This document shows, in pieces, positions 16,539 through 25,316 of a DNA stretch of 64,000 nt. Every line of letters begins with the position of its first letter. Position 1 is the first letter of the stretch. Made by a program: the position numbers and the translations under genes. The stretch lies in the NCBI RefSeq assembly GCF_007856155.1, contig NZ_CP042266.1, positions 5,084,001-5,148,000 of the forward strand, written 5' to 3'. Origin of the DNA: Streptomyces qinzhouensis (GTDB lineage Bacteria; Actinomycetota; Actinomycetes; Streptomycetales; Streptomycetaceae). The notes below the pieces were generated by a model. That model did not search any database and was not told where the DNA came from. It saw only the letters and a list, made by a program, of their open reading frames with translations.

Positions 16539-17556
16539 TGTTCGTGCCCGCCGTGTCCACCGCGAAGGCGTCGATCTCCGTCAGCTCCTCGGCCGTCAGC
16601 GGGGGCGCGGACAGCGCGGCGACGTTCTCCTCCACCTGCGCCACGCTGGACGCGCCGATCAGCGCCGAGGTCATCCGCGGATCCCGCAGCACCCAGCTCA
16701 GCGCCAGCTGCGCCAGCGACTGACCCCGGCCGGCCGCGATCTCGTTCAGCCCGTTCAGCCGCCGGACGACCTCGTCGGAGAGCAGCCCCGGGTCCAGCGA
16801 CTTGCCCTGGGTGGCCCGTGAGCCCTCCGGGATGTCCTTCAGATACTTGCTGGTCAGCAGCCCCTGGGCGAGCGGTACGAACGCGATGCAGCCCATGCCC
16901 GCCGCCTCCAGCGTGGAGAGCAGCCCGTCGTCCTCGATCCAGCGGTTGATCATCGAGTACGACGGCTGGTGGATCAGGGCCGGGACACCCATCTCCTTCA
17001 GCAGCCGCGCCGCCTCGGCCGTCTGCTCCGCCGTATAAGAGGAGACACCCGCGTACAGCGCCTTCCCCTGCTGCACCGCGGAGGCCAGCGCGCCCATCGT
17101 CTCCTCCAGCGGAGTCTCCGGGTCGAAGCGGTGCGAGTAGAAGACGTCGACGTACTCCAGGCCCATCCGCTTCAGGGACGCGTCCAGCGACGACAGCAGG
17201 TACTTCCGGGAGCCCCACTCGCCGTAAGGCCCGGGATGCATAAAATATCCCGCTTTGGTGGAAATAATGAGTTCATCACGGTAAGCCGAGAAGTCCTGGG
17301 CGAAGAGCTTGCCGAAGTTCAGCTCGGCGGAGCCGGCCGGCGGCCCGTAGTTGTTCGCCAGATCGAAGTGGGTGACACCCAGGTCGAAGGCGCGGCGCAG
17401 GATCGCCCGCTGGGTGTCCAGCGCACGGTCGTCGCCGAAGTTGTGCCACAGACCGAGCGAGACGGCGGGCAGCTTCAGCCCGGAGCGCCCGGTGCGGCGG
17501 TACTCCATGGCGTCGTAGCGGCCGGGGGAAGCGAGGTAAGCGGAGGAATCAGTCAC
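16513..17556 (-). CDS. Aldo/keto reductase (YghZ-like)
   Basis: A 347-residue NADPH-dependent reductase of the AKR superfamily, most like the YghZ/L-glyceraldehyde-3-phosphate reductase group. Catalytic residues are in place: Asp65 and Tyr70 (HFDLANNYG), Lys101 (STKAG) and His142 (YSHRFD). The NADP-binding end is SALIGASSVAQVEEN. GTG at 17556 has a very strong ribosome site (AAGGAGGG) at 5 nt. It detoxifies small aldehydes in its family; the true substrate is unknown. Confidence 0.9.
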   Translation of the reverse strand: MTDSSAYLASPGRYDAMEYRRTGRSGLKLPAVSLGLWHNFGDDRALDTQRAILRRAFDLGVTHFDLANNYGPPAGSAELNFGKLFAQDFSAYRDELIISTKAGYFMHPGPYGEWGSRKYLLSSLDASLKRMGLEYVDVFYSHRFDPETPLEETMGALASAVQQGKALYAGVSSYTAEQTAEAARLLKEMGVPALIHQPSYSMINRWIEDDGLLSTLEAAGMGCIAFVPLAQGLLTSKYLKDIPEGSRATQGKSLDPGLLSDEVVRRLNGLNEIAAGRGQSLAQLALSWVLRDPRMTSALIGASSVAQVEENVAALSAPPLTAEELTEIDAFAVDTAGTNIWAGRGLG

Positions 17557-17803
17557 GTATCCCTCCTTATCACGGACTTGTGACAGACCGGGTTGGGCCC
17601 CGGTGGCCCGTGCGCAGTACTGTGGCGCCTTCAAGGGATTCGCCGCACGGCCCGGACGGTGTGCACCACCGCACGGGTGGGAACCGGGGCCGGTGCGCGT
17701 CGCCCGTACGGACCCGGAAGAACCCCGCGGTCCCCACACCCCCAGGTCCGCCGAGCCCAGGACCGGGGCGTCGTGAGCCCGATCGGACCGAGAGGTGGAC
17801 TCT

Positions 17804-18565
17804 GTGAACTTGCGGGACCTGGTGTACAGGCTCTACGCACGCCGGGTGGAAGGCCGACTCGACCACGCCCAGGTGCCCAAGCACATCGGAGTCATTCTCG
17901 ACGGCAACCGCCGCTGGGCGAAGGCCGCCGGCTCCACCGCCGCGCAGGGCCATCAGGCGGGCGCCAGCAAGATCCTCGAACTGCTCGGCTGGTGCGCCGA
18001 GACCGATGTCGAGGTCGTCACCCTCTGGATGCTCTCCACGGACAATTTCGACCGGCCCGAGGAGGAGCTGACCCCCCTCCTCGGCATCATCGAGCAGTCC
18101 GTCCGCGATCTCGCGGCCGACGGCCGCTGGCGGGTCCACCACGTCGGTACCCTCGACCTGCTGCCCGCCCGTACCCAGACCGTGCTCAAGGAGGCCGAAC
18201 AGGCCACCGCGGACCACACCGGAATACTGGTCAACGTCGCCGTCGGCTACGGCGGCCGCCAGGAGATCGCGGACGCGGTCCGCTCGCTGCTCCACGAGCA
18301 CGCCGAGAAGGGCACCAGCTTCGAGGAACTGGCGGAGATCGTCGATATCGACCTGATCTCCGAGCACCTCTACACCCGCGGCCAGCCCGACCCCGATCTG
18401 GTCATCCGCACCAGCGGCGAACAGCGGCTCTCCGGTTTCATGCTCTGGCAGAGCGCCCACTCCGAGTACTACTTCTGCGAGGTCTTCTGGCCCGCGTTCC
18501 GCAAGGTCGACTTCCTGCGGGCGCTGCGCGACTACGCGGCCCGCCACCGCCGCTACGGCGGCTGA
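17804..18565 (+). CDS. uppS: Isoprenyl transferase (undecaprenyl diphosphate synthase family)
   Basis: A 253-residue cis-prenyltransferase that adds isopentenyl units to an allylic diphosphate to make the lipid carrier for wall synthesis or related polyprenols. ILDGNRRWA near 31-39 holds the catalytic Asp33; the motifs LWMLSTDNFDRP, PDLVIRTSGEQRLSGFMLWQ and SEYYFCEVFWP follow in the usual order. GTG at 17804 (MNLRDLVYRLYARR) has GAGAGG at 8 nt and is preferred to GTG at 17795. Streptomyces usually have two paralogues, so this may be the secondary one. Confidence 0.9.
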   Translation: MNLRDLVYRLYARRVEGRLDHAQVPKHIGVILDGNRRWAKAAGSTAAQGHQAGASKILELLGWCAETDVEVVTLWMLSTDNFDRPEEELTPLLGIIEQSVRDLAADGRWRVHHVGTLDLLPARTQTVLKEAEQATADHTGILVNVAVGYGGRQEIADAVRSLLHEHAEKGTSFEELAEIVDIDLISEHLYTRGQPDPDLVIRTSGEQRLSGFMLWQSAHSEYYFCEVFWPAFRKVDFLRALRDYAARHRRYGG

Positions 18566-18567
18566 TC

Positions 18568-18589
18568 AGCTCCCCGTCAGGGGGCTTTT
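18568..18589 (+). terminator. Intrinsic terminator after uppS
   Basis: A 7-bp stem (AGCTCCC with GGGGGCT, one G-U pair) with a 5-nt loop is followed directly by TTTT, 2 bp after the uppS stop. Confidence 0.65.
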
Positions 18590-18822
18590 CCGATCCCTTC
18601 ACCCACTGTTCGGCCATCCGTCGCCCCCGGCCGGGGCATGGCCGCGCATGATCCAGGGCATATTCCCAGCAGGTCGGCGTCCGGTCCTCGGGCGCCGGAC
18701 TCCGTGGGCGGCTCCGGCCGCCCGCCCGGGAGGCCCTTTGCACACGAAGGCACGCACCAGCGGTGCGGACCACGCGAAGGGCCGGAGCTCGGCCCGTGCA
18801 CTGCGGCCCGCAGCCCGGCTCT

Positions 18823-18865
18823 CCCCGCCTGACGGCGGGGCCGGTCCCCCGCCGTCAGTGGCGGG
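18823..18865 (+). promoter_or_regulatory. Mutually exclusive hairpins in the phoH leader
   Basis: Three overlapping stems can form: 18823-18829 with 18834-18840, 18830-18840 with 18847-18857 (11 bp, strongest), and 18848-18853 with 18860-18865. Each excludes the next, the layout of an attenuator or RNA switch, and they lie about 60 nt before the start codon. The rest of the 360-bp gap shows a possible promoter near 18655 (CATATT) and no gene. Confidence 0.4.
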
Positions 18866-18925
18866 CGGGCCCTGGCCCGCGACGGCACCGCTCCGTCGAC
18901 CTCTTCCGAGGGGGTACGTCCTTCC

Positions 18926-20254
18926 GTGGTGAACAGCAGCACTAAGCGCCGCATGCCCGACCGGCGCACGTACGTTCTCGACACCAGCGTCCTGCTGGCC
19001 GACCCGAACGCCCCGACCCGCTTCGAGGAACACGAGGTCGTGCTCCCGATCGTGGTCATCACCGAGCTGGAGGCCAAGCGCCACCATCCGGAGCTGGGCT
19101 ACTTCGCCCGTCAGGCCCTGCGCCTGCTGGACGAGTTCCGCATCCGGTACGGCAGGCTCGACGCCCCGTTGCCGCTCGGCGGCCTCGGCGGCACCCTCCG
19201 GGTCGAGCTGAACCACTCCGACCCCGGAGTCCTCCCGGCCGGCTACCGGCTGGGCGACAACGACTCCCGGATCCTCGCGGTGGCGAGAAACCTCCAGGCC
19301 GAGGGGTACGACGTCACGGTCGTCTCCAAAGACCTGCCCCTGCGGATCAAAGCGTCGTCGGTCGGGCTGCTCGCCGAGGAGTACCGGGCCGAACTCGCCA
19401 TCACGGACTCCGGCTGGACCGGAATGGCCGAACTCGCCCTCCCCGCGGACCAGGTGGACCTCTTGTACGGAGGTGAGGAGAGCGTCTATGTCCCCGAGGC
19501 CGCCGAGCTGCCCGTCCACACCGGACTGGTGCTCCAGTCCGAGCGGGGCCGGGCGCTGGGCCGGGTGACGCCGGAGGGCGGGGTCCGGCTGGTCCGCGGC
19601 GACCGGGAGGCCTTCGGCATCCACGGCCGCAGCGCCGAACAGCGGGTGGCCCTCGACCTGCTGCTCGATCCCGACGTGGGCATCATCTCCCTCGGCGGCC
19701 GGGCGGGCACCGGTAAATCGGCGCTCGCGCTCTGCGCCGGCCTGGAAGCGGTCCTGGAGCGCCGGCAGCACCAGAAGGTGATGGTCTTCCGCCCGCTGTA
19801 CGCGGTGGGCGGCCAGGAGCTGGGCTATCTCCCCGGCACCGAGGCCGAGAAGATGAACCCCTGGGCGCAGGCCGTCTTCGACACGCTGTCGGCGGTCGCG
19901 GGCCGGGAGATCATCGAAGAGGTCCTCGGCCGCGGGATGCTGGAGGTGCTGCCGCTCACCCATATCCGGGGCCGCTCCCTGCACGACGCCTTCGTCATCG
20001 TCGACGAGGCCCAGTCACTGGAGCGGAACGTCCTGCTCACGGTGTTGTCCCGGATCGGCGCCAACTCCCGGGTGGTCCTCACCCACGATGTGGCCCAGCG
20101 GGACAATCTGCGGGTCGGCCGGTACGACGGAGTGGTCGCCGTGGTCGAGAAACTGAAGGGCCATCCGCTCTTCGCCCACATCACCCTCACCCGCTCCGAA
20201 CGCTCCCAGATCGCCGCACTGGTGACCGAAATGCTGGAGGACGGACACATCTGA
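18926..20254 (+). CDS. PIN-PhoH fusion protein (PhoH2-like RNase/ATPase)
   Basis: A 442-residue protein joining an N-terminal PIN ribonuclease domain ([12 protein letters not shown] with Asp19; [12 protein letters not shown]) to a C-terminal PhoH ATPase (Walker [11 protein letters not shown] at about 257-266, Walker B FVIVDEAQ, followed by [14 protein letters not shown]). In mycobacteria PhoH2 is an RNA helicase-RNase encoded with a small antitoxin-like partner; no such small gene is visible immediately upstream here. GTG at 18926 or 18929 follows GAGGGGG at 11-14 nt; a later ATG at 18953 would still keep the whole PIN domain. Confidence 0.9.
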   Translation: MVNSSTKRRMPDRRTYVLDTSVLLADPNAPTRFEEHEVVLPIVVITELEAKRHHPELGYFARQALRLLDEFRIRYGRLDAPLPLGGLGGTLRVELNHSDPGVLPAGYRLGDNDSRILAVARNLQAEGYDVTVVSKDLPLRIKASSVGLLAEEYRAELAITDSGWTGMAELALPADQVDLLYGGEESVYVPEAAELPVHTGLVLQSERGRALGRVTPEGGVRLVRGDREAFGIHGRSAEQRVALDLLLDPDVGIISLGGRAGTGKSALALCAGLEAVLERRQHQKVMVFRPLYAVGGQELGYLPGTEAEKMNPWAQAVFDTLSAVAGREIIEEVLGRGMLEVLPLTHIRGRSLHDAFVIVDEAQSLERNVLLTVLSRIGANSRVVLTHDVAQRDNLRVGRYDGVVAVVEKLKGHPLFAHITLTRSERSQIAALVTEMLEDGHI

Positions 20255-20308
20255 CCCGCTAGCAGCGCACTCCCGGTACAGGGGATTGGGGAGGCTTTAC
20301 GGCCCTTT

Positions 20309-20356
20309 ACGGCGCCGTCCCGCGAAAGGCGCAAGAGCCTAGCGGGGCGGCGCCGT
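20309..20356. terminator. 15-bp hairpin after phoH
   Basis: ACGGCGCCG-T-CCCGC at 20309-20323 pairs with 20342-20356 (one G-U), and the loop itself contains AGGC...GCCT. It lies 55 bp after the phoH stop. There is no T-tract, so it may equally be the first element of the leader of the next gene. Confidence 0.55.
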
Positions 20357-20381
20357 TCCGTATCGGCGTTCGACCGAAAAA

Positions 20382-20512
20382 CCGGCACCTGGGCCATGTG
20401 AGCTTTCCCACGCAATCGGGAATTGCCTTGCGGTGCCGGGTTCCGGCAGAGTCTTGCTTCCGTCAGGCCCCGCACACGACACCCATGGAACACCCGTGGT
20501 GCCCCGCACCAC
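20382..20512 (+). promoter_or_regulatory. Structured leader before the lytic transglycosylase gene
   Basis: CCGGCACC (20382-20389) pairs with GGTGCCGG (20432-20439) and encloses two adjacent helices, TGGG/CCCA (20390-20393, 20407-20410) and GCAA/TTGC (20412-20415, 20428-20431), forming a compact three-way junction. Further on GTGGTGC and GCACCAC (20496-20502, 20506-20512) form another hairpin. Lytic transglycosylase and Rpf genes of actinobacteria often carry a ydaO (cyclic-di-AMP) riboswitch, but I could not match its conserved core here. The 430-bp gap contains no gene. Confidence 0.4.
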
Positions 20513-20688
20513 TCCCATAACTCCACAACCGACCGTCGTGTGCCGCCCGGAAAGCACCACCGGCCACTCCCACGACGGGAGTTGACCACGGGCCAGCGCC
20601 TCCCGTGACCTGATTCAGCGGAGGCCAGCGCCAGGGGCACGATTCGCCCGCGGGGTCACCTGTGCGGGTGATGCTGGAAGGAAATCGT

Positions 20689-21387
20689 GTGAGCCGGATC
20701 TCGGCCCGGGGATTCGCCGTGGCGTCCGCCACCGCGGTCACCACCGTCGGAGCCGTTGTCGGCGTTGCCGCTGCCTCGGGCAATCCCCAGCCCTCGGACA
20801 ATGTGGAGACGGCCGCGTCCGACGCGACGACCCTCCTCGCGGACGTCCCCTCGGGCGAACAGGCCCAGGTGCAGGCAGTGGCACTGGCCGAGCAGGCCGG
20901 TGCCCAGGCCGCCGCCGCCGAAACCACCGCCAAGAAGTCGGCGGAGGAGTCCGCGCGGATCGCCGCCGCCAAGGCCGCCAAGGACAAGAAGGCCGCCGCC
21001 GAGGCGAAGGCGAAGAAGGATCGCGAGGCGGCCAAGGAGCGCGCCGAGCGCGACGCGACCCGCGATGCCTCCAGCTTCACCGCCAAGGCCTCGTACTCCA
21101 TCTCCGAGGTCAAGGACATCGCCCGGCAGATGATGTCGGCCAGTGACTTCCAGTGCTTCAGCAGCATCGTGACGAAGGAGTCGGGCTGGCGCTACACCGC
21201 GACGAACCCGTCCTCGGGCGCGTACGGGCTGGTCCAGGCGTACCCCGCCACCAAGATGGAGACGGCCGGTGCCGACTGGCGCACCAACCCGGCCACCCAG
21301 ATCAAATGGGGCCTGAGCTACATGGAGACCCGCTACGGCGGCCCGTGCGGCGCCTGGGCCTTCTGGCAGCAGAAGAGGTGGTACTGA
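20689..21387 (+). CDS. Secreted lytic transglycosylase-like protein
   Basis: A 232-residue exported protein. A signal-like N-terminus (GFAVASATAVTTVGAVVGVAAASG) precedes an Ala/Lys/Glu-rich, probably coiled stretch at about 70-125. The C-terminal SLT/goose-lysozyme-like domain reads FSSIVTKESGWRYTATNPSSGAYGLVQAYP, with the likely catalytic Glu in TKESGW, and ends PCGAWAFWQQKRWY. It should cleave peptidoglycan glycan strands. GTG at 20689 is chosen because GGAAGGA stands 7 nt upstream. Confidence 0.88.
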   Translation: MSRISARGFAVASATAVTTVGAVVGVAAASGNPQPSDNVETAASDATTLLADVPSGEQAQVQAVALAEQAGAQAAAAETTAKKSAEESARIAAAKAAKDKKAAAEAKAKKDREAAKERAERDATRDASSFTAKASYSISEVKDIARQMMSASDFQCFSSIVTKESGWRYTATNPSSGAYGLVQAYPATKMETAGADWRTNPATQIKWGLSYMETRYGGPCGAWAFWQQKRWY

Positions 21388-21426
21388 GCCACGGCATGGA
21401 CTTCCCGGCCTGACGCTCAACTTCAC

Positions 21427-21460
21427 GGAACCCCTCACCGTCCCTACGGTGAGGGGTTCC
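21427..21460 (+). terminator. Intrinsic terminator after the lytic transglycosylase
   Basis: GGAACCCCTCACCGT (21427-21441) pairs perfectly with 21446-21460 across a CCCT loop, 40 bp after the stop codon, followed by TGCGTGTTGTTG. Confidence 0.88.
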
Positions 21461-21517
21461 TGCGTGTTGTTGTAGCGTCGTCGGTCCCGGAGCGCCGGGG
21501 AGCAACTGGGGGAGAGC

Positions 21518-23020
21518 ATGGGGGGCAGGGGGAGCGTCATGTCACGACTTCCGGGGTGGCTGGCCGGTGCCGCGGCCGGGCTCGGCCGGGCGGCCGAGCT
21601 GTTGCAGGAGCGGCGGGCCGCGGCGGACGACGAGGAAGCGGGCCGGAGCGCCAAGGACGCCGGGGAGCAGGGGAGTTCGGCGGGGCCCGCGGGTACCGCG
21701 GGTGCGCCCGGCTCCGGGGAGCCGGCCGCCGAGGGCGCGGTGACCGTGCCCGCGCCGCCCGCCCACGCCCCCGCCGTCGCGCCGCGGCCCGATCCGACCT
21801 CCGCCATTCCCTGGGGGATCCGGGTCGCCGCCGAGGCCGGCTGGCGGCTGCTGGTACTCGCCGGGGTGTTCTGGGTCCTGATGAAGGTCATCAGCGCGGT
21901 GCAGCTGGTGATGCTGTCCTTCGTCGCCTCCCTGCTGATCACGGCCCTGCTCCATCCGACCGTCGCCCGGCTCAAGCGGTGGGGCATGCCGCGCGGACCG
22001 GCCACCGCGGTCACCGTCGTCGTCGGGTTCGTCGTCATCAGCCTGGTGGTCTGGTTCGTCGTCTGGCAGGTGATGGAGAACCTCGACACCCTCTCCGAGC
22101 GGGTCAGGGACGGTATCGAGGAGGGGAAACGCTGGCTGCTGGACAGCCCGTTCCATGTCACCGAGGACCAGATCAACGACATCGCCGACAACTTCAGCCA
22201 GGCGATCGGGAACAACACGCAGGAGATCACCTCCGCCGGGCTCCAGGGCGTGACCGTGATGGTGGAGATCCTCACCGGCATCCTGCTGGCGATGTTCTCC
22301 ACGCTCTTCCTGCTCTACGACGGCGACCGGATCTGGCGGTGGACGCTGAAGCTGGTGCCCGCGCAGGCCCGGGAGGGCGTCGCCGGTGCCGGTCCGCGGG
22401 CCTGGCGCACCCTGACCGCCTATGTGCGGGGCACGGTGCTGGTGGCCCTGATCGACGCCATCTTCATCGGACTGGGGATCTACTTCCTCGATGTTCCGAT
22501 GGCGGTGCCGCTCGCCGTCTTCATCTTCCTGTTCGCCTTCATCCCGCTGGTCGGCGCGGTTATCTCGGGCGCCCTCGCGGTGGTCGTGGCGCTGGTCACC
22601 CAGGGGCCGTTCACCGCGCTGATGGTGCTGGCCGTGGTACTCGCGGTGCAGCAGATCGAAGGCCATGTGCTCCAGCCGTTCATTCTGGGCCGTGCGGTAC
22701 GGGTCCACCCGCTGGCCGTGGTGCTCTCGGTGGCGGTCGGCGGGATCACGGCCGGGATCGGCGGCGCGGTGGTGGCGGTGCCGCTGGTCGCCGTGGGCAA
22801 TACGGTCGTCGGCTATCTGCGGGCGTACGGCAAGGAACAGGAACTGAAGGAGCGGACGGCGCTCGCCGCGGTGCCGCCGGCGGGCCCGGCGGAGACCGTA
22901 CCGGTGCCACGGGCCGCCGAGCGCCCGGAGACCGCGGTACGGACGTCCGGGGCACCGGCCGGGACCGATGGGCCGGGGACGGCCGGGGCCGATGGGCCCG
23001 AGGGAGGGGACACACCATGA
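21518..23020 (+). CDS. AI-2E/PerM family transporter
   Basis: A 500-residue membrane protein of the PerM/AI-2E exporter family. A polar, Ala/Gly-rich N-terminus of about 95 residues precedes the first hydrophobic pair (LLVLAGVFWVLMKVISAVQLV). Six or seven membrane segments follow, ending in the family block IEGHVLQPFILGRAVRVHPL and AGIGGAVVAVPLVAVGNTVV. The C-terminal 60 residues are charged and low-complexity. ATG at 21518 and ATG at 21539 both have purine-rich sites upstream. The substrate is unknown; family names reflect only a few studied members. It is coupled by ATGA overlap to the next gene. Confidence 0.85.
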   Translation: MGGRGSVMSRLPGWLAGAAAGLGRAAELLQERRAAADDEEAGRSAKDAGEQGSSAGPAGTAGAPGSGEPAAEGAVTVPAPPAHAPAVAPRPDPTSAIPWGIRVAAEAGWRLLVLAGVFWVLMKVISAVQLVMLSFVASLLITALLHPTVARLKRWGMPRGPATAVTVVVGFVVISLVVWFVVWQVMENLDTLSERVRDGIEEGKRWLLDSPFHVTEDQINDIADNFSQAIGNNTQEITSAGLQGVTVMVEILTGILLAMFSTLFLLYDGDRIWRWTLKLVPAQAREGVAGAGPRAWRTLTAYVRGTVLVALIDAIFIGLGIYFLDVPMAVPLAVFIFLFAFIPLVGAVISGALAVVVALVTQGPFTALMVLAVVLAVQQIEGHVLQPFILGRAVRVHPLAVVLSVAVGGITAGIGGAVVAVPLVAVGNTVVGYLRAYGKEQELKERTALAAVPPAGPAETVPVPRAAERPETAVRTSGAPAGTDGPGTAGADGPEGGDTP

Positions 23021-23835
23021 TTTCCGAGCCCGAACTGGTGGGCGGCGACTACCCGGAGCGGGGGCCGGTGCTGCCGGGACCGCCCGCCGCCCCGGACCCG
23101 GCGGAGGAGTACGGAGACGCCGACGACTTCGACGAACGGCTGTCCTCGGGCCGCGAGGGACGCCGGCCGCCGCTGAGGCCCTGGCAGTGGGGTGCGGCCG
23201 GAGCCGTACTGGCCTCACTGCTCTGGACGGGCGGCCTCTTCGCCTACCGGGCCGCCGACGGCGGGGACCCGGACCCCGGCCCGTACCGCGCGGTCGACGA
23301 CCTGTGCGAGCCGGCCGCCATGAAGGAGCTCACCGCGTCCCTCGGCGGGCCGGGCGCGCCGAATCCCGAGAAGTTCCGGCATCCGGCGATGGACCAGTCG
23401 CGCTGCGGTCTCACCATGGCCGGCGCCAAGGTGGACACCGGCGCGCTGTCGTCCGGCGATCCGGCGAAGGGCATACCGCCCGTCGTGGAGCCCGTGCTGA
23501 GCTTCAGCGTCCAGATCACCTACACACTGCACCGGAAGACCGATCCGGGGCCCGAGTTCGACGCGGTCGCCCGGTTGGCGGCGGAGCGGCTGGGGATGAA
23601 GGCCGAGCCGGTGTCCGGGATCGGCGAGCGCGCCTACCGCTTCGCCCAGGAAGAGGGCACCCACGTCCTCCACGTCCTCGACGGGCAGGCGGAGCTGAAG
23701 GTGGAGGTCTTCGCGTACCGGATCGGCGAAGAGGACAACGCGCCCCCGCCGCTGCCGGGGATACCGGGCAGCCAGGAGGAGCTCGTGGCGGACGCGCGGG
23801 CGCTGCTGGAGAAGCTCCGCGGCGGCCGGGACTGA
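23017..23835 (+). CDS. Single-pass membrane protein of unknown function
   Basis: A 272-residue protein with a charged cytoplasmic N-terminus of about 55 residues, one membrane helix (WGAAGAVLASLLWTGGLFAY) and an extracellular domain with two cysteines (DLCEPA, SRCGLT) that probably pair. The layout resembles actinobacterial septum- or wall-linked DUF proteins, but I cannot name the family. Its ATG overlaps the stop of the transporter gene, so both are translated together. Confidence 0.8.
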   Translation: MISEPELVGGDYPERGPVLPGPPAAPDPAEEYGDADDFDERLSSGREGRRPPLRPWQWGAAGAVLASLLWTGGLFAYRAADGGDPDPGPYRAVDDLCEPAAMKELTASLGGPGAPNPEKFRHPAMDQSRCGLTMAGAKVDTGALSSGDPAKGIPPVVEPVLSFSVQITYTLHRKTDPGPEFDAVARLAAERLGMKAEPVSGIGERAYRFAQEEGTHVLHVLDGQAELKVEVFAYRIGEEDNAPPPLPGIPGSQEELVADARALLEKLRGGRD

Positions 23836-23867
23836 TCCGTACCTCCGGCGAAACCGCGGGGGGTACG

Positions 23868-23905
23868 GAAGGGGCCCGTACGACGGCTGTCGTACGGGCC
23901 CCTTC
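23868..23905. terminator. 17-bp bidirectional terminator hairpin
   Basis: GAAGGGGCCCGTACGAC (23868-23884) pairs perfectly with 23889-23905 across GGCT. It sits between the convergent membrane-protein gene and ahpD. Confidence 0.85.
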
Positions 23906-23922
23906 GGCGCGTTCCGGCGGGA

Positions 23923-24459
23923 TCAGCCCGCGAGCGCGGCCTCGGACTCCAGCGTGGTGCCCACGGCCTGGACGACGGAGGCGATCTTGAACGCCTCCTG
24001 GACCGTCTCGCGGTCCACGCCCGCCTTGCGGAGCACCTGCTCGTGCGAGTCGAGGCACTGGCCGCAGCCGTTGACGGCGGAGACGGCGAGCGACCAGAGC
24101 TCGAAGTCGACCTTCTCCACGCCCGGGTTGCCGATGACGTTCATCCGCAGGCCGGCACGGAGCGTGCCGTACTCCGGGTCGGACAGCAGATGCCGGGTCC
24201 GGTAGAAGACGTTGTTCATCGCCATGATCGCGGCGGCGGCCTTGGCGGCGTTGTACGCCTCCGGCGACAGCTGCGCCTTGGCCTCCGGCTCCAGCTCACG
24301 CAGGACGATCGGGCTGCGCGAGGCGATCGCGGTGGCCAGCACCGTCCCCCACAGCTGCTGCGGGGTGAGCTTGTCGTTGTTGCCGATGACCGAGCCCAGG
24401 TTGAGCTTCAGGTCCTTGGCGTAGTCCGGTACGGCGGACTTCAGCGTGTCGAGCGACAC
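23923..24459 (-). CDS. ahpD: Alkyl hydroperoxide reductase AhpD
   Basis: A 178-residue carboxymuconolactone-decarboxylase-fold protein that reduces oxidised AhpC, using lipoamide-linked electrons in mycobacteria. The redox motif CGQC (Cys132, Cys135) is followed by His139 (SHEQV), and the usual [10 protein letters not shown] stretch comes just before. It starts with GTG at 24459, 3 bp after the ahpC stop, so it is the distal gene of an ahpC-ahpD operon. Confidence 0.95.
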   Translation of the reverse strand: MSLDTLKSAVPDYAKDLKLNLGSVIGNNDKLTPQQLWGTVLATAIASRSPIVLRELEPEAKAQLSPEAYNAAKAAAAIMAMNNVFYRTRHLLSDPEYGTLRAGLRMNVIGNPGVEKVDFELWSLAVSAVNGCGQCLDSHEQVLRKAGVDRETVQEAFKIASVVQAVGTTLESEAALAG

Positions 24460-24462
24460 GGG

Positions 24463-25017
24463 TCACTCACCGGCCAGCAGCGAGGCGGCGTCCAGGGTGT
24501 CCTCGCCCTTGGTCCAGTTGCACGGGCACAGCTCGTCCGTCTGGAGGGCGTCGAGGACCCGGAGGACCTCCTTCGGGTTACGGCCGACGGAGCCCGCGGT
24601 CACCATCGTGAACTGGATCTCGTTGTTCGGGTCGACGATGAAGACGGCGCGCTGGGCGAAGCCGTCCTCGCCCTCGATGCCGAGGTCGCGCATCAGCTCG
24701 TGCTTGGAGTCGGCCAGCATCGGGAAGGGCAGGTCACGCAGGTCGGCGTGGTCCTTGCGCCAGGCGTGGTGGACGAACTCCGAGTCGCCGGAGAAGCCGA
24801 GGACCTGGGCGTCGCGGTCGGCGAACTCGTCGTTCAGCTTGCCGAAGGCGGCGATCTCGGTCGGGCAGACGAAGGTGAAGTCCTTCGGCCAGGCGAAGAC
24901 GACCTTCCACTTGCCCTCGTAGGACTTGTGGTTGATGACCTCGAACTCCTTGCCGCTCTCGAGCGAGACGCAAGCCGTCAGTTCGAAGGTGGGGAACTGG
25001 TCGCCGACAGTGAGCAC
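24463..25017 (-). CDS. ahpC: Alkyl hydroperoxide reductase AhpC (peroxiredoxin)
   Basis: A 184-residue 2-Cys peroxiredoxin that reduces hydrogen peroxide and organic peroxides. The peroxidatic cysteine is Cys51 in DFTFVCPTE, and the resolving site is near the C-terminus in LCPCNW, a two-cysteine variant found in actinobacterial AhpC. GTG at 25017 (VLTVGDQFP) gives the standard family length and has GGAG upstream; a longer start at 25092 would add unlike residues. It is presumably activated by OxyR, but in this window oxyR lies 3.9 kb away. Confidence 0.96.
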   Translation of the reverse strand: MLTVGDQFPTFELTACVSLESGKEFEVINHKSYEGKWKVVFAWPKDFTFVCPTEIAAFGKLNDEFADRDAQVLGFSGDSEFVHHAWRKDHADLRDLPFPMLADSKHELMRDLGIEGEDGFAQRAVFIVDPNNEIQFTMVTAGSVGRNPKEVLRVLDALQTDELCPCNWTKGEDTLDAASLLAGE

Positions 25018-25068
25018 AGTGTCACTCCATGGTGCTGAGGGGTTGGACAAATCCACCCTGTCACACCT

Positions 25069-25133
25069 GCGATCGCCGGTGAAATTGATCAATCGGGTCA
25101 GTGTGATCCGGTCCTCCGATCAATGGGAGGATC
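25069..25133. promoter_or_regulatory. Cluster of GATC-centred palindromes upstream of ahpC
   Basis: In 65 bp there are five GATC sites. They include GCGATCGC (25069-25076), ATTGATCAAT (25084-25093) and a GATCAAT (25118-25124) that forms an inverted pair with the second. The region lies 50-115 bp upstream of ahpC, where an OxyR tetramer would bind. The specific assignment to OxyR is an inference. Confidence 0.45.
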
Positions 25134-25280
25134 GTCTTCCGGTTCGCCGGAGGAGGTTCTTCCGGTCCGCTCCGGCGCCGCGCTCCGGGGCGCGGCCGGT
25201 GTGCCGATTGTGCCAGGCGGGTGGGCGGGCTCGTCCGGGGCGCCCGGCCTCCTTGTAGCCGTACCGCCCTCACCTGCGTA

Positions 25281-25310
25281 TTCATCGTGTGTATACCTGG
25301 TGTGTATAGT
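25281..25310 (+). promoter_or_regulatory. Promoter and direct-repeat operator of the PadR gene
   Basis: A -10 TATAGT lies at 25305-25310, just 6 nt before the ATG, so the transcript is likely leaderless; TTCATC at 25281-25286 may act as -35. TGTGTATA occurs twice, 13 bp apart (25288-25295 and 25301-25308), the second overlapping the -10. This is a good place for self-repression by PadR. Confidence 0.6.
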
Positions 25311-25316
25311 CGGGGC

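Noticed and set aside
14006..16723. Open frame of about 905 codons overlapping the DUF2079 and HxlR genes
   Set aside because: Arg/Pro/Ala-rich translation without domains, in a shifted frame of two well-supported genes; a GC-driven shadow.
20357..20688. ydaO (cyclic-di-AMP) riboswitch before the lytic transglycosylase
   Set aside because: Expected from context, but the conserved core sequences could not be found by eye; left as an unassigned structured leader.
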